Positions 13,589-25,300 of a stretch of 64,000 bases of DNA are shown piece after piece. The notes beneath the pieces are model-generated. The model was not told the DNA's origin. It did no database searches and was given only the letters and a program-made list of their open reading frames with translations. Position 1 is the stretch's first letter. Each line of letters starts with the position of its first letter. This stretch comes from Mesaphorura yosii (taxonomy: Eukaryota; Arthropoda; Collembola; Poduromorpha; Tullbergiidae), in NCBI GenBank assembly GCA_009869945.1, contig WIXG01000038.1, positions 248,001 through 312,000 on the forward strand, read 5' to 3'. The position numbers and the translations under genes were made by a program.

Positions 13589-15012
13589 TTAGTTGAGTTG
13601 GACAAATTCTGGCACAAAAAGCTTGAGCGAACCTTGAAACGGAAACTTGAATGTCATGGCCGACAGGTTGCGACGAATAGCCTCAAGCATCGAGCACCTT
13701 GTCTCATCCGCCCTCCAATTGACGTTGCCCAGGATGCCGTTGGCCATCATGATCGAGATCTTCTTTGGACGCCGGCAGTTGAACGTGCGTTCCTCTTCAA
13801 TCTTCTCCCACAGCTCACCTCCAAGACGCTTCTCGCCAAACCAAAAGAGAAGCGACCCTCTGTCGTTGACCCGGACATATTCTTTACCGGCACTCATTGT
13901 TGCCTTCATTTGCCGCTCCATCACCACGTCGTGACTGATGCCGTGCGCCCAGGCGATGAGACGATGGCAGTTCTCCGCTTTGAAGACGCGATTCAGTTCG
14001 CCCATGGGGACATGTTGAAGCTGGTGCATGCTGTAGATTCCCATCGAGCGGAGTTTCGCGCCGAAAGAGTTTAGACCCGCCCCACCCAAACCAGGGATGA
14101 ACCTCACCATAACCTTCTTAGAGACTCGTGAGATTCCGGCCAACGGGAGCATCGTTATGCCGTCGGGCTTGTTGAGAGAGCATCCAACCTTGGCAAGCAG
14201 CATGTTGTGTGAGATGCCGGCAGAGCACGTGAACTTAGTAGCTTCGCGAATGGCAGTGATAATCCGCGATACCAGCACGGCGCCATGGATAAGCCGAACT
14301 TCGTCTTCATAACGCCTCTTGTCCTTCGGATGAAGTTGCCCGATGCGGTACGAGATTTGCTCCTTTGACTGCTTCTGCCTTGTCGACTCCAGGTAAAATT
14401 TTTGCGGCGATGGCTGCGCACGGATCGCCTTCTGGATGTTAATTTTCCCCTGAAGAATTGCCTTGTTCACTTCCTTCGTAATGTCGAGGTAGAACTCGTC
14501 ATTGCTCGCATAGTCGAGGACCACGTCCATGTTGTTGTTGTGCAGGAAATTGAGAACGGCGTCCTTGATATCCCTGCTGCTCTCACGGAGCGCACGCTGA
14601 GCTGGTTTGCCGAATTCCATCTCCTTGTAGTGAACAACGAGGTCGGGGCATCGGGCGACGGCTTCACGAACGGTGTGAGTGTCCTTCTGAGAGATTCCAA
14701 ACTCGCGAGCTTCATACGAGACGGCGACGATCCTGCAAAGTAATAATGATAAAAATGATAAGAGATAAGCGAATGTATTAATTAACCATTGACCATCTTC
14801 ATGCTGTTTCTGTTGCTCCGATTTTTAATGCAAACGCCGTCTCAGTTTTGAACTTACTTATTCGGAGGATTCACAACAATCCCAGGAGAGCCAATGTATT
14901 CCGGATACTGACGACAGACGACTTGCCACTCGAAAGCGTCGACGTCGATGTGGGCCACCGTGCGCGACCCATTCACCGAATTTTCGTTGACCAATCCACC
15001 AAACATTTTCAT
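13589..15012 (-). CDS. Y-family DNA polymerase eta-like, catalytic core
   Basis: Y-family polymerases copy past damaged bases in the nucleus; the eta type inserts opposite UV dimers. Exons are 14858-15012 and 13589-14732, joined in phase by a GTAAGT...TTGCAG intron, giving 432 residues. Two start codons lie close together (15012 and 15006); I take the first. Eta-type signatures are the block after the splice (IVAVSYEAREFGI, residues 53-65) and SAGISHN (222-228), followed by helix-hairpin-helix and little-finger-like sequence. Metal ligands are kept: Asp23 in HIDVD, and Asp130-Glu131 in SNDEFYLD. By alignment from memory to human POLH, the steric gate (Phe18) is Glu28, Gln38 is Asn48, Arg61 is Gln67, and the Lys after SAGISHN (Lys231) is Met229. 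Tyr58 and Arg61 (human Tyr52, Arg55) remain. The protein stops after the core, so the UBZ finger and PCNA-binding tail of the human protein (about 713 aa) are absent. The family call is firm; activity is uncertain. Confidence 0.85.
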
Positions 15013-16449
15013 CAGCGGAGCGTCCACTGGCTAAGTGCTAAGTTAATTAACTACAGTTTAAATTAAGTAATTTCGGTCGACGAAGCTCAATCGTGATGTG
15101 ACGGGGCTGAGAAGTTGTGGATTACTGAACACACGTTTCCTTCTTCGTCTCGCGAACAAGACAAAAAACGTTTTTGTGACTTTCTTGTGGGAAAATTATC
15201 TTATCGTACCCGGCGAACTTCGTGGTGATATAGTCTTTTGTTTACTCATTTCTCCACTGGCCAAATGTCTCAAACAATGCAACTCATGCAGATTCAACTC
15301 ACTCTGGGTTAACATCGACACACATTGATCTCATTTCTAATTTAGAAGGTCAACATTTGTATATTAGTCACAGCTTCTATGCAAATGAATTCAGTGCATT
15401 TACATTGGTGTGGATGCTTGCCTAGGTGACGTGATGTTTATTAACATCTTCGCTACGCGATAGATAAATGCCTCTTTCCTAAGACATTCTTTTCCAAGGC
15501 CGGCCGGTGCAAGACACAAAGAACGATGCATAACCCCAGAATCGTCTTAACTTTGGCGTAGTTACGACGCGTATTCATTTACACTTTCCACGTTGAGTTT
15601 GCGTTCGCCAGCATTCCAAGTCTATTTTGACTAAATTGCATCTGTTCCACAAATATTCCGCCGGTCTTTCGTTTTGCTGCGTTTGAGATAAAGACTCGCA
15701 GCGCAATGATGCAACGAAGCCAAATTGTGTTCACGGCGGTGGCCCCAGCGGCGGCATGAAGAGCTTAAGTTGATTTTCTTTCTCGTTTAATATTGACGTT
15801 GACAAACTGGGCCCCAGTCTCACCCGCTCCATTCTCATTTGTTCTGCATTTTGATAAAGTGCAGCAGGTTCTTTGTGGATTACAGCGGTTTGGCTTCTGC
15901 GCAAAAATCCTCTCATGTCATAAAAGTTGGTTTGGAATCGCTGCTGCTGCGGCTACAGTGCTGCAGATCCCATTCAGGGCCTGAATTTCAGGCAGAGCAT
16001 TGGAGATGGCAAGATAAACTGGATTTAGTGCGACCAGAAACTAGACGCAGTTTGAATAAAAATTGGAGGAGTGACTTTAATCAGTCTTTGGGTGATGGTG
16101 CTCTGTGCTTGTGTTTTCGGCTTGAGATCACTTAATTGCATTGAGCACATTAACTCGCAGTAAAAAATAATGGACGCAGGGGTGAACATAGCTCGCATAC
16201 AAATGATAAGCTTAGGATGGCAAAAGGATAATAAAACAAAACAAAGAACACGTGCGAGTAAATGGACATTAGGCAATGGGAATCTACGCTGTGAGTAATG
16301 AACGGATAATCGCCACCGGGCTCGGATTTTACCAAAACTGGAAGATTTTAAATCACGGACGTACGATGAAAAGGCGGATCGCCTCACACGCCCTCTCCTT
16401 TCTAATCGTTGACCGCATTCACTCCATTAAAAATAAGTTAATTCACCAA
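15013..16449. other. Intergenic, no supported gene
   Basis: This holds the presumed promoter side of the minus-strand polymerase gene. I see no clear TATA box or other gene. Open frames here overlap on both strands and carry no motif. Confidence 0.5.
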
Positions 16450-16853
16450 CTAACGTATGCGATGTCCAGCTGAAGGCGGAACTTCTCTTTCGGAAGTGAT
16501 GGCTGCTGGTCGCCTGCAAGACAATGGCGTGAATAAGCCCTGATGCTCTTACGCACAGAATTCGCAGAATTTTGGGCGACTGTAATGGAAGCTTAGGAAT
16601 TGGAATACTGAATGAGGGAGCTCAACTGTGGCCTACTGTGGTGAGGTAAAGTTAAACAGAGAATTAATAGCAATCCTTCACCTCTATTCATCGCTCTGTA
16701 AATGATTTCTGTAAATGTAAATCGGCGAGATTTGCAACCCCATTCTATTTTTCTTTCAGGATCAGGGCAAGGTCCAGAAAGAACACAATACCACATAGAA
16801 ATGTCATTACATGTGTTGGAAACTACGTCAATATTATTGAACTTTAATAATTA
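16450..16853. repeat. Flanking repeat copy 1 (upstream of dead-end-like gene)
   Basis: This segment aligns with 18877-19352 in the same orientation through shared blocks such as 'ggaacttctctttcgg', 'cacagaattc..agattttggg', 'gcaatcctt' and 'acatgtgttggaa', with many substitutions and indels. Copy 2 carries roughly 120 extra bases near 19060-19185. The two copies bracket the RRM gene. Confidence 0.65.
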
Positions 16854-17325
16854 GCTGAACGCTGGGATATCAAGTCACATGCAGCGAGGGATTCTTTGAG
16901 ATTGTAGGAGTGGATAAATATGGTAGTGGATTCGGTGGCTCTGTTACCTAAACAATACGATCTTTGTCTATCGAAAAAGATCAAACGAATACGAATGTAT
17001 GCGCATTGCATTGCAATGTACTATGTTCTGCCAGTATGCGTGCTCTGGTGGACTGGTTTTGCTTTCGAATATTTCAGTGCAATCAACCAACTTTTAGTGA
17101 TCTGGCTTTGGCAATTTCTGCAGATAGCTGATCAATTCTCAAGTTCTGAGTGCTAAATTTTAATCTATCAATTTTTTGATTCTTCAATCAGGTGATTAAT
17201 TAATTTACTCATTTGTCCTGGCATTTAAAGTGCGCAGTTACCGAACTCTGCTCAATTTAACTGAACTATCGGAATTTCATTAATTGACCTTTCTTTCTAA
17301 ATCTTGTCACTGGTCTGGAAGAGCA

Positions 17326-18704
17326 ATGTTTGGAAATCAACGTAGTTTTGGCCAGCACGGGCCATCAGTCATGGTATTCAACCCAAAGGACCTAAATCCT
17401 TCACAAGATCTCTTCTCACGGTTTGATGAGGCCCATACTCGTAATCACAGCGTGTATAGATTGAAGCTCTCTGAGTACTGTGGCGAAACACCTGGCAGCA
17501 ATAATGAGGTAAGTGAGATTAGCCTAATCAGATCAGTTATCGAATCTCAGTTATCAGTTATCTGATTTCTAACTAACGACTATTCTATTCATGCATGTGT
17601 CTCAATTGTGAACAGGTTTTCTGTACTGGGTTTCCGTATAATTATACTGACCAGCAAATACTAACTGAATTCCTAAGGAATGGACAAGTTTATGAAGTGC
17701 GAATTCCACGGGACCGTGGTGGATCGTACAACCAAAAGGGGTTTGCCTTTGCAAAATATCTGAGTGGTCGTGATGCTTGCTCTGCCGTGGTTAAGGTAAG
17801 GCAGTGGAAATCTTTGATTGCATGCAAATATTTAAGGTCAGGTTTCAGCCCAAGTTTTCGAATAGATGTCTGGACGTGAGCTCTTCCCGGGGAGATCACT
17901 CCGAGCATCTCTTGCTTGGGCGGACCGAATGACTTCTTTCCTCGTCGGAAACATTCCAAGATCTAAATCGTACGAGGTTCTTTGGATGGAATTTAATCGC
18001 CGGACAGGTACGGAACTTGGAAATAAATGTGCAGATTCTGCAGACTCACTTCTTGTCTTCAAAAATTTGAATTTTTGTTTTTCAGTTGGTTTGCAAGAAC
18101 TAATTATCTTTCCGGATGCACTCGAGCCACAGCGGTACCCGAATCAAGGAGTCTGTCGTCTGACGTACGATTTCAACTGCAACGCGGCCGTGGCATCCTA
18201 CAAAATTGCAAATGACAACTATCCATTCTGGGGACGTCAATTAACTGTTCAGCGGGGAAGCGAGAATGAGTTGATTTCGATGGTATCCAACCCTCCTGGT
18301 ATGTTAAATAAGGCTTAACAGCTACCCATTCCTGAATTGCTCGTAATCTCTGCTTGGGCAAGATTATTTTCACAATTAGACCTTACCTACGTGCAGATGT
18401 TGGAGCATGGCCGGTTGATAATCCGGGAGTCTCATGTGCAACTCGTCAAGTAGTCCGAAGTGGCCATAGCCGTCCTTCAGTGGTTGAGCCTCAATTGCCT
18501 AAAGCACAAACATCAGGTCGCGTTTCATACAAACAATACGAAGACTCTGCTCCGGCAGCCTCTCCAGCCGGCGTATTTAAGGCAAAGGTCGTCGAGACAG
18601 TCCGACAGGCGAAGCCCACACTTCCGCCAATAGTTTATCCATCCGAAGAAGATTTGGCGACATTCGGACTGGAGTATCTCTTCGGTGAACTCAACGCTAT
18701 GTGA
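17326..18704 (+). CDS. Dead-end (DND1)-like two-RRM protein with dsRBD-like tail
   Basis: The A1CF/RBM46/RBM47/SYNCRIP/DND1 clan binds mRNA; DND1 protects germline transcripts in germ granules. Five exons (17326-17508, 17616-17795, 17866-18007, 18086-18298, 18397-18704) join in phase to give 341 residues. RRM1 spans about 62-140, with RNP2 VFCTGF and RNP1 KGFAFAKY. RRM2 spans about 144-222, with SFLVGNI and NQGVCRLTYD. Residues about 285-341 resemble the second half of a double-stranded-RNA-binding domain (GVFKAKVVE, then PSEEDLATFGLEYLFGEL). There is no third RRM. That order and the length match DND1 (human about 353 aa) better than RBM46, RBM47 or A1CF, which have three RRMs. The segment before RRM1 (SEYCGETPG) sits where the clan has its conserved Tyr-Gly-Gly-Pro block. 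The clan call is firm; orthology to DND1 is inferred from architecture. Diverged repeat copies flank the gene on both sides. Confidence 0.75.
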
Positions 18705-18811
18705 GAAAGCAAAATTAAAAGAAGCAAGACACCCAAATCTTCAGAATTCAAACTCTTCAGCTAAGCATTTGTGCAATTAGATGTTCTAAGTCCAATTCGC
18801 AATAGTGAATG

Positions 18812-18817
18812 AATAAA
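18812..18817 (+). terminator. Poly(A) signal of dead-end-like gene
   Basis: AATAAA lies 108 nt past the stop. The surrounding 'gtgaatgaataaaacaa' recurs near 20810-20826 in a diverged copy. Confidence 0.6.
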
Positions 18818-18876
18818 ACAAGCATCAAGGGAAGACTATCCATTTCTTAACTGACACTTCGGCGATAAATGTGCTT

Positions 18877-19352
18877 CAACAATTTAACGTGATATCGCCA
18901 GGTGAACGTGGAACTTCTCTTTACGGAAATGTTCTCTCCTGGCCGCCTACAGCACAATGGCATGGACACTCCTCCAAATTTAAACACAGAGTTCATAGAT
19001 TTTGGGCAGCATGATTGAGACATGCTATATTGAACTAAGGAGCTCAGATCTTGCACCTCGGGCGCATTTTATTTACTGAAATACATGGAGTAAAGCTTTT
19101 ATCATCTTTTTTCATAACTTAACTACAGAGGACATGAATACAAGATAGTAAAACCCTGCAAGTTAATCAAAACCACGCCGCGCAGCAACAATCCTTCCCT
19201 TTTATTTGTAGTTAATGCTGCAAATGTAAAACGGAGAGGTTGTAATTTCTATTCAGTTTTCCGTTCAGCATCGGCCTAAGAAAACATCGGCACATAAAAA
19301 TATCATTACGCGTGTTGGAACCTGCTTCAGAAGTATTGGACTTTCATACTGA
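18877..19352. repeat. Flanking repeat copy 2 (downstream of dead-end-like gene)
   Basis: Same orientation as 16450-16853. Its left edge continues from the 3' UTR of the RRM gene, so the duplicated unit appears to be the gene's own downstream flank. Confidence 0.65.
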
Positions 19353-22300
19353 CTCTCTTTGGTAATTCCAGTGACGATGGGCAAAGGCCAGTGCGTTTTC
19401 CAATTATCACAGAGCCCAGCAACAGGAGAGTGGGTGAAGCCTGAAATGAAGTGTCAAACATTAGCCACGTCGAGTGTTTTTATACGAAATTATACTGACG
19501 TCGTTCTTTCTGATTTCTTTGGAGTCTTACTTAGTTCCAGGGTTCAAGTTTCTTTCCGATGTCCAGTGAGGAACTCGCCTTCGAAAAATGCGGCGGCAGT
19601 GGCCAGCCTCCTCTTGCCTGAGACGTGCTTTAGAGCCATCTTCACGAATTGCCAACTCGAGGCGCTGAAATAAAGTTGGGAGTTCTTGGAGACCGACCTG
19701 CCATTAGAAAAGTTGGAATGAGAATCACATTGACGTCGTAAAGTAATAACGGCTTACCGCTTTTCTCGGTTTCTTCTTTCTCCGGTTTTTTGTGCGTCCC
19801 TTGGCCAAGGTTTTATAACGAGAATTGAACTTTATCGTTTTACCTCCTCATTTTCTTTCATTGCATCACACTTCGTATGATTAACAGCAGCGGCAGGAGC
19901 CGCGAATACGAGCAAGTTCCAGTCAATTCCAAGGAGTGTCATTCATTTTTCCTTATCCATTTCTTCCCCGTTCATCTGATTGTAATGTAAACGCAATCAT
20001 AAAAACGATGACTTGAATTCATGCCTTAAGAGAAAATTTAAACTTACTTGAACCATGATTCCATGAAATACTTAACATCCCCAACCCACTAGAGTGGAGT
20101 TTCGGAATTTGTGACTACCTAAGCCGAATGGAGGAAGAACAATGGGACAGAGGAGCTCTGGTCAATTCGCATCTACGGACGAATTTCCATGTGGTGATGG
20201 TCAAATTTCAGCACAGTTCTCGAGTGATTTAGATGGATGTTCATGGCGCAGATAATTTATATCTCCGACGCACCCGTTGGATAGTAGACGTGGACTACAG
20301 TTGTTAGGCGGCTGTGGAGGAGTCGAAGATCTGAATAGTGTCCTCACATCTGTGGTCCACTCATAAAATATCCAATAACACTATATTATTTCTCTCTCCA
20401 CTGGAATGGCTTCATTTATTACAGATGCACGGATGCCTTTTGTCAATATCAACTCCCGCACCAACCTCGGCCGGAATCTTGAGATAATGCCGTCAAAATG
20501 ATGACTATTCGTCTCCAGAGCACTTATGTGAAAATTATATGGGTTCGCAGAATGACGGCCCGAATTCTTTTACTCAGCACAATAAAATGGTGGCCATAAA
20601 TTAATTCGGCAGCAAAGCGAATGCAAGGAAGCTCGTAATCAACTCGAACAAGGATCAGCAGCATGAATGAATGCATGTGATAGTTACTCTGGTTGAGGTT
20701 CTATGAACCACACCCAACCTAAACAACGCGATCGCCGTCCGTCGCAAACTCGAACACGAAAGCAGGTATATTATTACGTTGCACTGAGTGCACTAGTGAA
20801 TGCAATGGTGAATGAATAAAACAAAAACCAAGTGAATACTATCAAGTTCTTCATTGACATTGCGTTTCAAAAATTTAGCGTAGTGCATTCGGCGCGTACA
20901 CAAGTTAAGCTTCATCATTCAACACGGACAAACTTTAGTAATGCCACCTCATCCTGCTGCATATTTACACCTGTGTCCTGTGTGGCTCCACCTCCATGAT
21001 TCCTTAGACTTGGACTTACCATTTTTGAATGCAATTTGCGTGCATCTGCCATGTTGAAACCTTGAAACTACCGCATTCGTACAGCACCCAGCCGAATGCG
21101 TGCAATGCGCAATTGATTGCGTGTAGCTTCGCGGTGCGGAGGAGACCGGAATTCCAAACGAGGTTTGGTCTGGCTTTATTGAGCATTTCGAGACAGATGT
21201 TTCATTATTTCGGACTCAGGAACCTATTTGTATTACACGGTGCGTCTGCTCCTGAGATTCGTGGGAGTCTGGAAGGAGAAAAGGAGGGAGGAAAAGTGTA
21301 GCGCGGAGTGGAGAGAAAGGAAATAGAATATTATACTCTTAACTTTGTAACGGTGAGACGACAGGACATAAATGCAAATTTGTTCCATCTTCTTTCTAAT
21401 ATTACATTTTGTGTCACATCACGTTGTTGACTGCTCAGGATTCTTCCGTGCGGAACACAGTTATTTACATAAGGAGCGAGACTGACATAAAAGTGTAGTT
21501 AGGGAACCAGCCGCCACCAGAGCAGTGCAGGGAAAAACCAAAGAGAAAGCAGAGAGAAGGCAGACGGTGGAGCAAAGCCCAGTCAGTCAGGATTCCCCAC
21601 TCCTCTTAATCATTTGAATACCAAGTAATAACACAGCCACCATTATCATCGTGTTACACGAGCTAAAGGGTTCGGAATAATTATTTCTAAAGCTTTCCAC
21701 TGTAATAAAATCTCTACCCACTCAGCCGAACACGAGATGGAGAGTGCATGCGGGCAGGTGGCACATTGCGCTCGCGCTGCACGCGTTCGGGGAAGCACAA
21801 AGCCCTTAAGTGGGTGCGTGTCGTGTGTGTTTCACAAAATGACACTTAATTACGCTTTACATCCATGCGGTATCATTTTCATGAATTTATTACCGCTAAA
21901 ATGCCAGGAGCCCGTGATTCTTTCTATCTCCATTTTACACGCAAAATAAATTTAACAGTAAGTGTCGTAAGACCAAAGCACTTCACTTTTCTCCATGTGG
22001 GCCGAACCATACGGGTGCTTATCTCCGAGCATGCAGAGAACGCAGTGAGCTTTCACTTCAAGAACGTATCAGACCTCTCTGCATTCAAAGAACGAAGGGA
22101 AAGCAAAGTACACCATCAAAACTCTAGCCGAGTACTTTCCATAATGGCATAATCCTTTTGATGTTGATGTTGATGTACAAGTCAGAGATTTCTCTTGTGC
22201 AAATCTCCAAGAGGCTCGTAACTTTGCTCGCATGCTCTTCTTAAATATACTATGCACTGCACTGCAATGGGCTTACCTCAGAGTGTGTGCACTGAATTTG

Positions 22301-25300
22301 CCATTTACCTTTGAGCTGGTTGTGCATTTTGGATTTGGTCATCGGTGTGCGACTCGCGCTCAGGCTCATTTCATGCTTTTAAGGTCTAAGCACGTCTAAT
22401 GCGGCAGCGCCCCGTGCATGACATCATAAATATCCAAAGACTTTCCCATTCTCCCAAATTGAGAGGATGAAATGTGATGTACTCACCCGCCCGAGCCACG
22501 GCACGCAGCCGGATCTGCGCCGCGCTGCAATTGTGGCCGAGCAGGTAAGTTCGTCATATGTGCACAAATAACTGGCGTCTGAGGCGAGTCACGAGTGCTC
22601 AAATTCAGGCTAACAAATTGTGCATCTGCGAATACCGTTCGGCATGAATAATGCAGAATAAAATATACGAATTTCGCAAAGGCACAGGCTTTCTCCGCCA
22701 GCGCCAGGGTAATGCAGTGCTGCGGTATGACGTACTGACAGTCCGAGTTCATTACTTTGGGGAAATGGTTCGGCTCCATTATCCTGGTATGAGTTTCTTC
22801 ATAAGAGAAAGAAAAGTAAGTTTTTCTTTTCATTTTTCCTTTCTTTCTCTTTCCGTCCCTTTGCCCTTGCTCGCTGCTCTCCACCCGCAGCGCTTAACCG
22901 GTTCATATTGAAGCCTTCACAAAAGAATCCTATTACGAATTCAGACTCAAAATTTATTCCGTGACAAGGCTCCGGCCCATTGCTCGGGCTTGAACAACTG
23001 AAAAGTTCAAGCCGTATAAAAAATGGGGCCATTTGTATTAGTGCATTACATGTTTTAATGGACCAAGCAACGACTTTCCTAATGCGTACTGCCGCTTCGT
23101 CGCAGCATTCGAGGAGCAGCAATTCGTTTAAGAATGAACAACATAATTTTTCTCTGTTTCTCGCAGAAACCGCCTGCAATGGAAGCCTGTTTCGTGGCTT
23201 TTCTTTCTTCACGCACGAGCAGGTCAACCACGCCACGCACAAAACAAGGATAATCGTCCCGTGTTTCGTGTTTCTTTATCCGCGCGCAGGAAGAATGAGA
23301 TTTGCGACCGGTTCCGATTCACACACTCATATGTTTGAGTGAGGAGCACAAACTAAATTCTCATTTCGGGGAATTATTCTAGCCTGGAAACCAGAACAAT
23401 GAACAAAGACTCCAACAGCAATTATCGTTGAAATAATTGCATTTCATCCGATCAAGTCAGGGCCGGAGGCAATGAAGGCAGGGCAGAGCACAACCGCCAT
23501 GCGTGTAAGAGCGAAAAGTGCAGAGAGCATTAGCCTTGTTAGTTGAGAGAAAGCGGTGGGTGAATGGATGAGAGGAAAGTATTTAAATATGCGCGTACGT
23601 TTCCTTATAATTAAATTTTATAATGAAGTACCGGCAGTCATGTACGTGATATCCACGCATAAAGTACGTACAAGTACACGCTTCACGCTTAGGCGATATC
23701 CTCTCATGAAAGCAGCAGCGTGTCGTGGAGTGGCGTGGGCCATGTGGAAAGTCGAGTTGGTTGGGAGACGGGCGGAGAAGGGTTGCCCTTGCACAAAGAG
23801 AATCGGCGAGAGACAAGAGATTAAAATCACAATGGCGGATCTTCCTTTGTCCTATTGTGTAATTTGCAAAGAGTAACTAAACTATCTAATAACATATTAT
23901 ATTATTATCGCAACTGCACATAGGCACAGCAGCAGCAGACTGACTAGCCCTAAATTCATATAAACATCGCATCAAAAGAAGATTAATGTTTGCTAATTGG
24001 TACTTGGGATCACGAGAGCGAAAAGTCCAAACGACAAGAGAATAGCATTTCAACTGAAATAAAACTCCCTTTTAACGGCTCCGTGCGAAGAGAACAAAAG
24101 AGATTTCTCGATTCCGCTTTCATTTGTCCCTGCCGTTGCCGTTATTTACCGGCTGAATTGATGCTGCTGCTGAATCTGACGATCTGTAGCACAACGCAAT
24201 TCTCAGCCTGGCCATTCGTACGATTGACTAAACTCGCCTTGCCAGTTAATCCTGGAATGGAAGAATATTAATGACCAAATCCTTTCGTGTTACTCTGAAA
24301 TTTCGGATAAGTCAATTCTACACGCAACGTGTCCGTTTGTACATGCAACACGAGCACGAGTTTGTACATAGAATTTTGGCCATTCATGGTACATGGCTTA
24401 CATTCGCTTTCGCTTCGGGTTTGGTTCTTGTGAGTAATAGCTCAAGAGAAAGAAAGAGCTCTCTTTGTGGATTGCTTATGACAGAACAACAAGCGTTCGC
24501 TTTCTTATTCACTTGGCGGAATTATTAAGACCAACGTGTTCGTGTTTCGCATGCCGTGCCGGGCAGCAAACTTCTGGCTGTCCGAATGCGAGAGAATGGA
24601 AATGGAAAAATTACAAGTTGATACACATATGGTTGTTCAGTGAAGTGAATAAAAGGCTATTGAAGGAAATCCAAAATGACGTTGAAGTGCTTCTTCTGGG
24701 AAGTGGGCCCTTGTCCGTATCCCGCAACATGTCTGCTTCAATCCTCTTCGTCCTCCCCAATTGAAGAGACAGAATTCCTGACAGATTCGGACGCAGCAGC
24801 ATCAGCATCAGCATCATTTGAGGTTAGGTCGTGGCGGAGTGGAGTGGCGTTCGGTTCAGGAAACCGGCAATTTGTAAGACGCTATGTTCGGCGCATTCGT
24901 CCCATGCACTTGATATAATTCGTGAGACGGAGACGGATGAATGAACGGCTTGGGAAGAATCTTAAGCCGTGTTATTTCATGAACTGTCGTTCAAGTTTTG
25001 CGGACAAATTAAGGACGAGACCAAATTTTCATCTGTGAAATAAGCCTAAGCCCACGTCCAATGTCCAATGAAGTGTAAATGTATTTATGCATTACGCACT
25101 TGAATTACGAATGCTTTCGAATGAAGAATGCGAAACGATGAAGCTATTTATGGCAAACGAAGTAATGGTGAGTTGAAGTTGAAGGAGCAGGAAAGGGAAT
25201 CACATTGAGTTGTTCTTTCAGGAGATACGCTCAGGCTGATACGCAGCAGCAGCAGCGTCGTTGGATTTTATTTTACGTAGCTACTCATGCTTCGTGCAGT

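Noticed and set aside
13598-14074. 158-codon plus-strand open frame
   Set aside because: It lies antisense to the polymerase coding exon and mirrors its codon structure.
22799-23242. 147-codon minus-strand open frame
   Set aside because: It overlaps other long frames on both strands, contains low-complexity Lys/Glu stretches from purine-rich DNA, and has no recognisable domain.
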